64,000 nucleotides of DNA from an uncultured Dysgonomonas sp. GTDB taxonomy: Bacteria; Bacteroidota; Bacteroidia; Bacteroidales; Dysgonomonadaceae. The DNA is taken from assembly GCA_937995835.1 (NCBI GenBank), contig CALKIV010000026.1:1-64000 (forward strand), written 5' to 3'. The notes below the pieces were generated by a model, which did not search any database, was not told the origin of the DNA, and saw only the letters and a program-made list of their open reading frames with translations. Made by a program: the position numbers and the translations under genes. Below are positions 61,700-64,000 of this stretch, piece after piece; position 1 is the stretch's first letter; every line of letters begins with the position of its first letter.

Positions 61700-63634
61700 T
61701 TAATAATTAGGGTTTTGATATGCTTTCTTTTCTGCATCACTCATCGTCATTCGGTCTAATTGACTTTGTGGGATAGGACGCAAATAGTAATAATCAGGAA
61801 TGGTACGTTTATATTCAATAGGTGTATGATCTCCTTTACTGCTTCCACATATCGTGTACTTGGCCGCAATAGTAGACAAGGTTTGAGTACGCACCAAATC
61901 AGCCCAACGATAGCCTTCTCCATAATATTCACGAGAACGTTCTGCCAACAGATATTCAATTGTGATTGTTTGAGGAGTAGCTGCTACCATTGCAGCACTA
62001 TTATCTGCTGTTTTTTGCACATTACCGTTATTATCCCAACGCCATTTACCTGCACGCTCACGGATCACATTGATCAACTCTCTAGCTGATTTTTCCCCAG
62101 TTGCTCCTTTCACTGCTGCTTCTGCTGCTATGAAATAAAACTCTGAAAATTTAGCTATATTCCAAGGACGGGTAAGAGCACCATTTGGCTGTCCTAGTCC
62201 TGTTCCGTTATCAGTTCTGTAAGTCCCTAATTTCCAGACTCCAGGATAAACAATTCTACTGATACCTGAAGGGGCTACTACCCAATCAGCTCTATTCGGA
62301 AGGGTTCCTGCCCCAATATTGCTTTGTCCGGCACCTACTGGATAGGCAACTGGTGTTGCAGGCTCTGCATCCAAGAATGTAAGAATAGGCTCACCGTTTC
62401 TAACTTCTAGCCCATTGGCATTATATAAAACTTCATTACTTATACCAGCCTTCCCCCAGTTACCACGGTAAGAGGTTACGAAAGTTCCATCATAACGGCT
62501 ATCATTGGTTTTGTCTGCAAAGGTTTTGGTTATTACTTCTATCGTAGGGCACATGCGTGTCCATGGACGACCTCCAAACTGAGCAGCTTCACGTTGCACC
62601 GAAGATGTGCCATAATTAGTTTTGTCTACTGAACTTCTGATGTCTGTATAGTTCCAAGTCACGAGCCAAGAGGCAAAGTTTTCAGGTGCTCCCCCATTAC
62701 TCCACGAAAGACTGGCTTGATTATAATATTCATCTTCAATATGATCACTATACAAAACGATCTCACTGTTGCGATCATTACTTCCTAAATGCACATCATA
62801 AAAAGTAGGTTGCAATTTAAATTTAGCAGGATTATTAATTCCCTCTAAAGCAATATCATAAGCTTTTTGATAATACCAAGCTGCATCGTGTCCATCTGGA
62901 TCAGTTCTTGGAGTTTCGGGATAGGTAGGAATATTTTTAGGGTTTTCTAACCACCATGCATAAGTTAGATATGCTTTAGATAAGAATAATCTAGCTGCTG
63001 TTTTTGTCAAACCTCCTTGCACACGTCCTTCATTAGGAAGATGTTCCACAGCTAATACTAGATCTGGGAAGATTCCTCTTGTATACACTTCCGGTACAGT
63101 ATTTCGCACTGAGGTACGAGAAGAAGAGGTGTTAAACTTCAGTTCACCTGCTCCAAGATCTAAAGGTACTCCACCAAAAGTCTGTACTAACATGAAATAA
63201 TCCCAAGCACGGAAGAAACGAGCTTCGCTAATCATTGCCTCAGACAGGTTTACATGTTGAGCATTCTCTATAATACCACTTGCTGTATTTATATTAGAGA
63301 AAGCTGCATTCCATAAAGCATCTGAACGGCTAGAAGTAGGAGTCAGTTGTCCTGCCCCTGACATATCAGAATCCTTAAAGTTGTTGTCTGCGCTTTGTGC
63401 ATAAGTCGATTCATCTGTACCATTTTGTGCACTGGCATAAAAATATTGTCCAAAAATCCATCTTGTATGTGCATAGAGCGAAGTCAAACCTCCACGCACT
63501 CCCTCTTCTGTCTTGAAGAAGTTAGGATCTGCTGTTCCTCTTGGTTTTTCATCTAGCAGGCTGTCGCTACACGAAAGCAATAGAAAAACAGCTACTGCAC
63601 AGCCAATAATTACTTTTATATTATAATTTTTCAT
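61700..63634 (-). CDS. SusD/RagB-like surface glycan-binding lipoprotein (PUL E, xylan)
   Basis: The protein has 644 residues. The lipobox Cys is Cys22 (AVFLLLSCSDSLLDEKPRG). The SusD core is ISEARFFRAWDYFMLVQTFG and GVPLDLGAGELKFN. The C-terminal signature is FSEFYFIAAEAAVKGA, LINVIRERAGKWRW, YLLAERSREYYGEGYRWADL and YYLRPIPQSQLDRM. It is longer than most SusD proteins, as are several xylan-locus SusD homologues. It works with the SusC encoded just upstream (63653-64000 and beyond) to capture glucuronoxylan fragments on the surface. Confidence 0.95.
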   Translation of the reverse strand: MKNYNIKVIIGCAVAVFLLLSCSDSLLDEKPRGTADPNFFKTEEGVRGGLTSLYAHTRWIFGQYFYASAQNGTDESTYAQSADNNFKDSDMSGAGQLTPTSSRSDALWNAAFSNINTASGIIENAQHVNLSEAMISEARFFRAWDYFMLVQTFGGVPLDLGAGELKFNTSSSRTSVRNTVPEVYTRGIFPDLVLAVEHLPNEGRVQGGLTKTAARLFLSKAYLTYAWWLENPKNIPTYPETPRTDPDGHDAAWYYQKAYDIALEGINNPAKFKLQPTFYDVHLGSNDRNSEIVLYSDHIEDEYYNQASLSWSNGGAPENFASWLVTWNYTDIRSSVDKTNYGTSSVQREAAQFGGRPWTRMCPTIEVITKTFADKTNDSRYDGTFVTSYRGNWGKAGISNEVLYNANGLEVRNGEPILTFLDAEPATPVAYPVGAGQSNIGAGTLPNRADWVVAPSGISRIVYPGVWKLGTYRTDNGTGLGQPNGALTRPWNIAKFSEFYFIAAEAAVKGATGEKSARELINVIRERAGKWRWDNNGNVQKTADNSAAMVAATPQTITIEYLLAERSREYYGEGYRWADLVRTQTLSTIAAKYTICGSSKGDHTPIEYKRTIPDYYYLRPIPQSQLDRMTMSDAEKKAYQNPNY

Positions 63635-63652
63635 TTCTTAAAGTTTTAAAAT

Positions 63653-64000
63653 TTAGAATGATAGATTAAGACCAAACATATAATTGCGTGTTTGTGGGCT
63701 ATTCGCGCCAACTGTCAATATAGTGGTGCCACGATAAGGCAGGTCTGTTGTTACAGCGGCATTCTCATTTCCATAGGAGTTGGTTACCGGATCAAGTCCT
63801 GTTTCACTCTTGAAAGATGAACCAAAAACAAAGGCATTTTGCACAGTAAAATATACACGAGCGCTGCTCAAACCTACTTTACGGAACCATTCTGCATTGG
63901 GATCAAACTGATACCCTAAAGTTATTTGTCCTACTTTGAAGTAAGATCCACTAAAATAGCCTAGTGTACTTCCATATTTAGGATTATCTCCACTCTGAAG
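63653..64000 (-). CDS. SusC-like TonB-dependent transporter, C-terminal part (5' end outside window)
   Basis: The last 115 codons are visible, open to the window edge. They show the end of a SusC barrel: GYFSGSYFKVGQITLGYQFD, then VYFTVQNAFVFGSSFKSETG, GLDPVTNSYG, and the terminal NYMFGLNLSF with a C-terminal Phe. It is 18 bp upstream of susD on the same strand. By operon position this is the PUL E (xylan) transporter. Confidence 0.93.
   Translation of the reverse strand, partial: LQSGDNPKYGSTLGYFSGSYFKVGQITLGYQFDPNAEWFRKVGLSSARVYFTVQNAFVFGSSFKSETGLDPVTNSYGNENAAVTTDLPYRGTTILTVGANSPQTRNYMFGLNLSF

Noticed and set aside
1..64000. Insertion sequences, integrases, prophage, tRNA or rRNA
   Set aside because: No transposase, integrase or phage protein motifs and no recognisable structural RNA were seen in coding or intergenic stretches.

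Overview
The window is low-GC Bacteroidota (Bacteroidales) chromosome. The evidence is five SusC-type TonB-dependent transporters (two cut by the window edges), four SusD-type lipoproteins, weak or absent Shine-Dalgarno sites, and several promoters of the Bacteroides type (TTG near -33, TAnnTTTG near -7, about 20 bp apart). Genus and species cannot be fixed from the sequence alone. Almost the whole window is a run of polysaccharide utilization loci (PULs). I saw no rRNA, tRNA, CRISPR array, insertion sequence or phage gene.

Layout. (A) 1-3554, minus strand: the 5' part of a susC-like gene, preceded by a XylR-type AraC regulator. (B) 3749-20858, plus strand: a DUF6377-type membrane regulator, an esterase, SusC, SusD, SusE, a GH13 amylase with an apparent 3' frameshift, GH3, GH127, a FucP-like sugar permease and a UroD/MtaA-type methyltransferase. 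(M) 19851-24179: a corrinoid methyl-transfer cluster made of two MtaA-like proteins, a corrinoid carrier, a stand-alone B12 reactivation-domain protein and an AraC regulator. Its first gene is also the last gene of PUL B. (N) 24399-25476: a glyoxalase-fold protein divergent from a Crp/Fnr regulator. (C) 25529-34237: a LacI regulator, SusC/SusD and a divergent SGNH acetylesterase, linked by a shared operator-like motif. (D) 34397-47965: a DUF6377 regulator, SusC, SusD, GH30, a surface glycan-binding lipoprotein, an acetylesterase and GH3. The gene order resembles the known fungal beta-1,6-glucan PUL of B. thetaiotaomicron. (E) 48048-64000, minus strand: a glucuronoxylan PUL with SusC (partial), SusD, GH115 and GH67 alpha-glucuronidases, an acetylesterase, a GPH symporter, GH10 xylanase, GH43, UxuA, a mannonate-type oxidoreductase and an ExuT-like transporter.

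How the parts work together. In each PUL the SusC/SusD pair, with SusE or another lipoprotein where present, captures glycan at the cell surface. Lipoprotein and periplasmic glycosidases and esterases then trim it, and an inner-membrane MFS permease imports the sugars. In three PULs a strong stem-loop lies exactly between the capture genes and the enzyme genes, which suggests stepped expression. In PUL E the released glucuronate is fed through ExuT, the oxidoreductase and UxuA towards 2-keto-3-deoxygluconate.

The least ordinary part is region M, a complete-looking corrinoid methyl-transfer module in a glycan-degrading bacterium, wired to a PUL operon. One speculative role is O-demethylation of methylated plant or microbial sugars, for example the 4-O-methyl-glucuronate released by PUL E. 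Other points worth attention are the LacI operator set, two AraC-type direct-repeat sites spaced 21-22 bp, and the GH13 frameshift.
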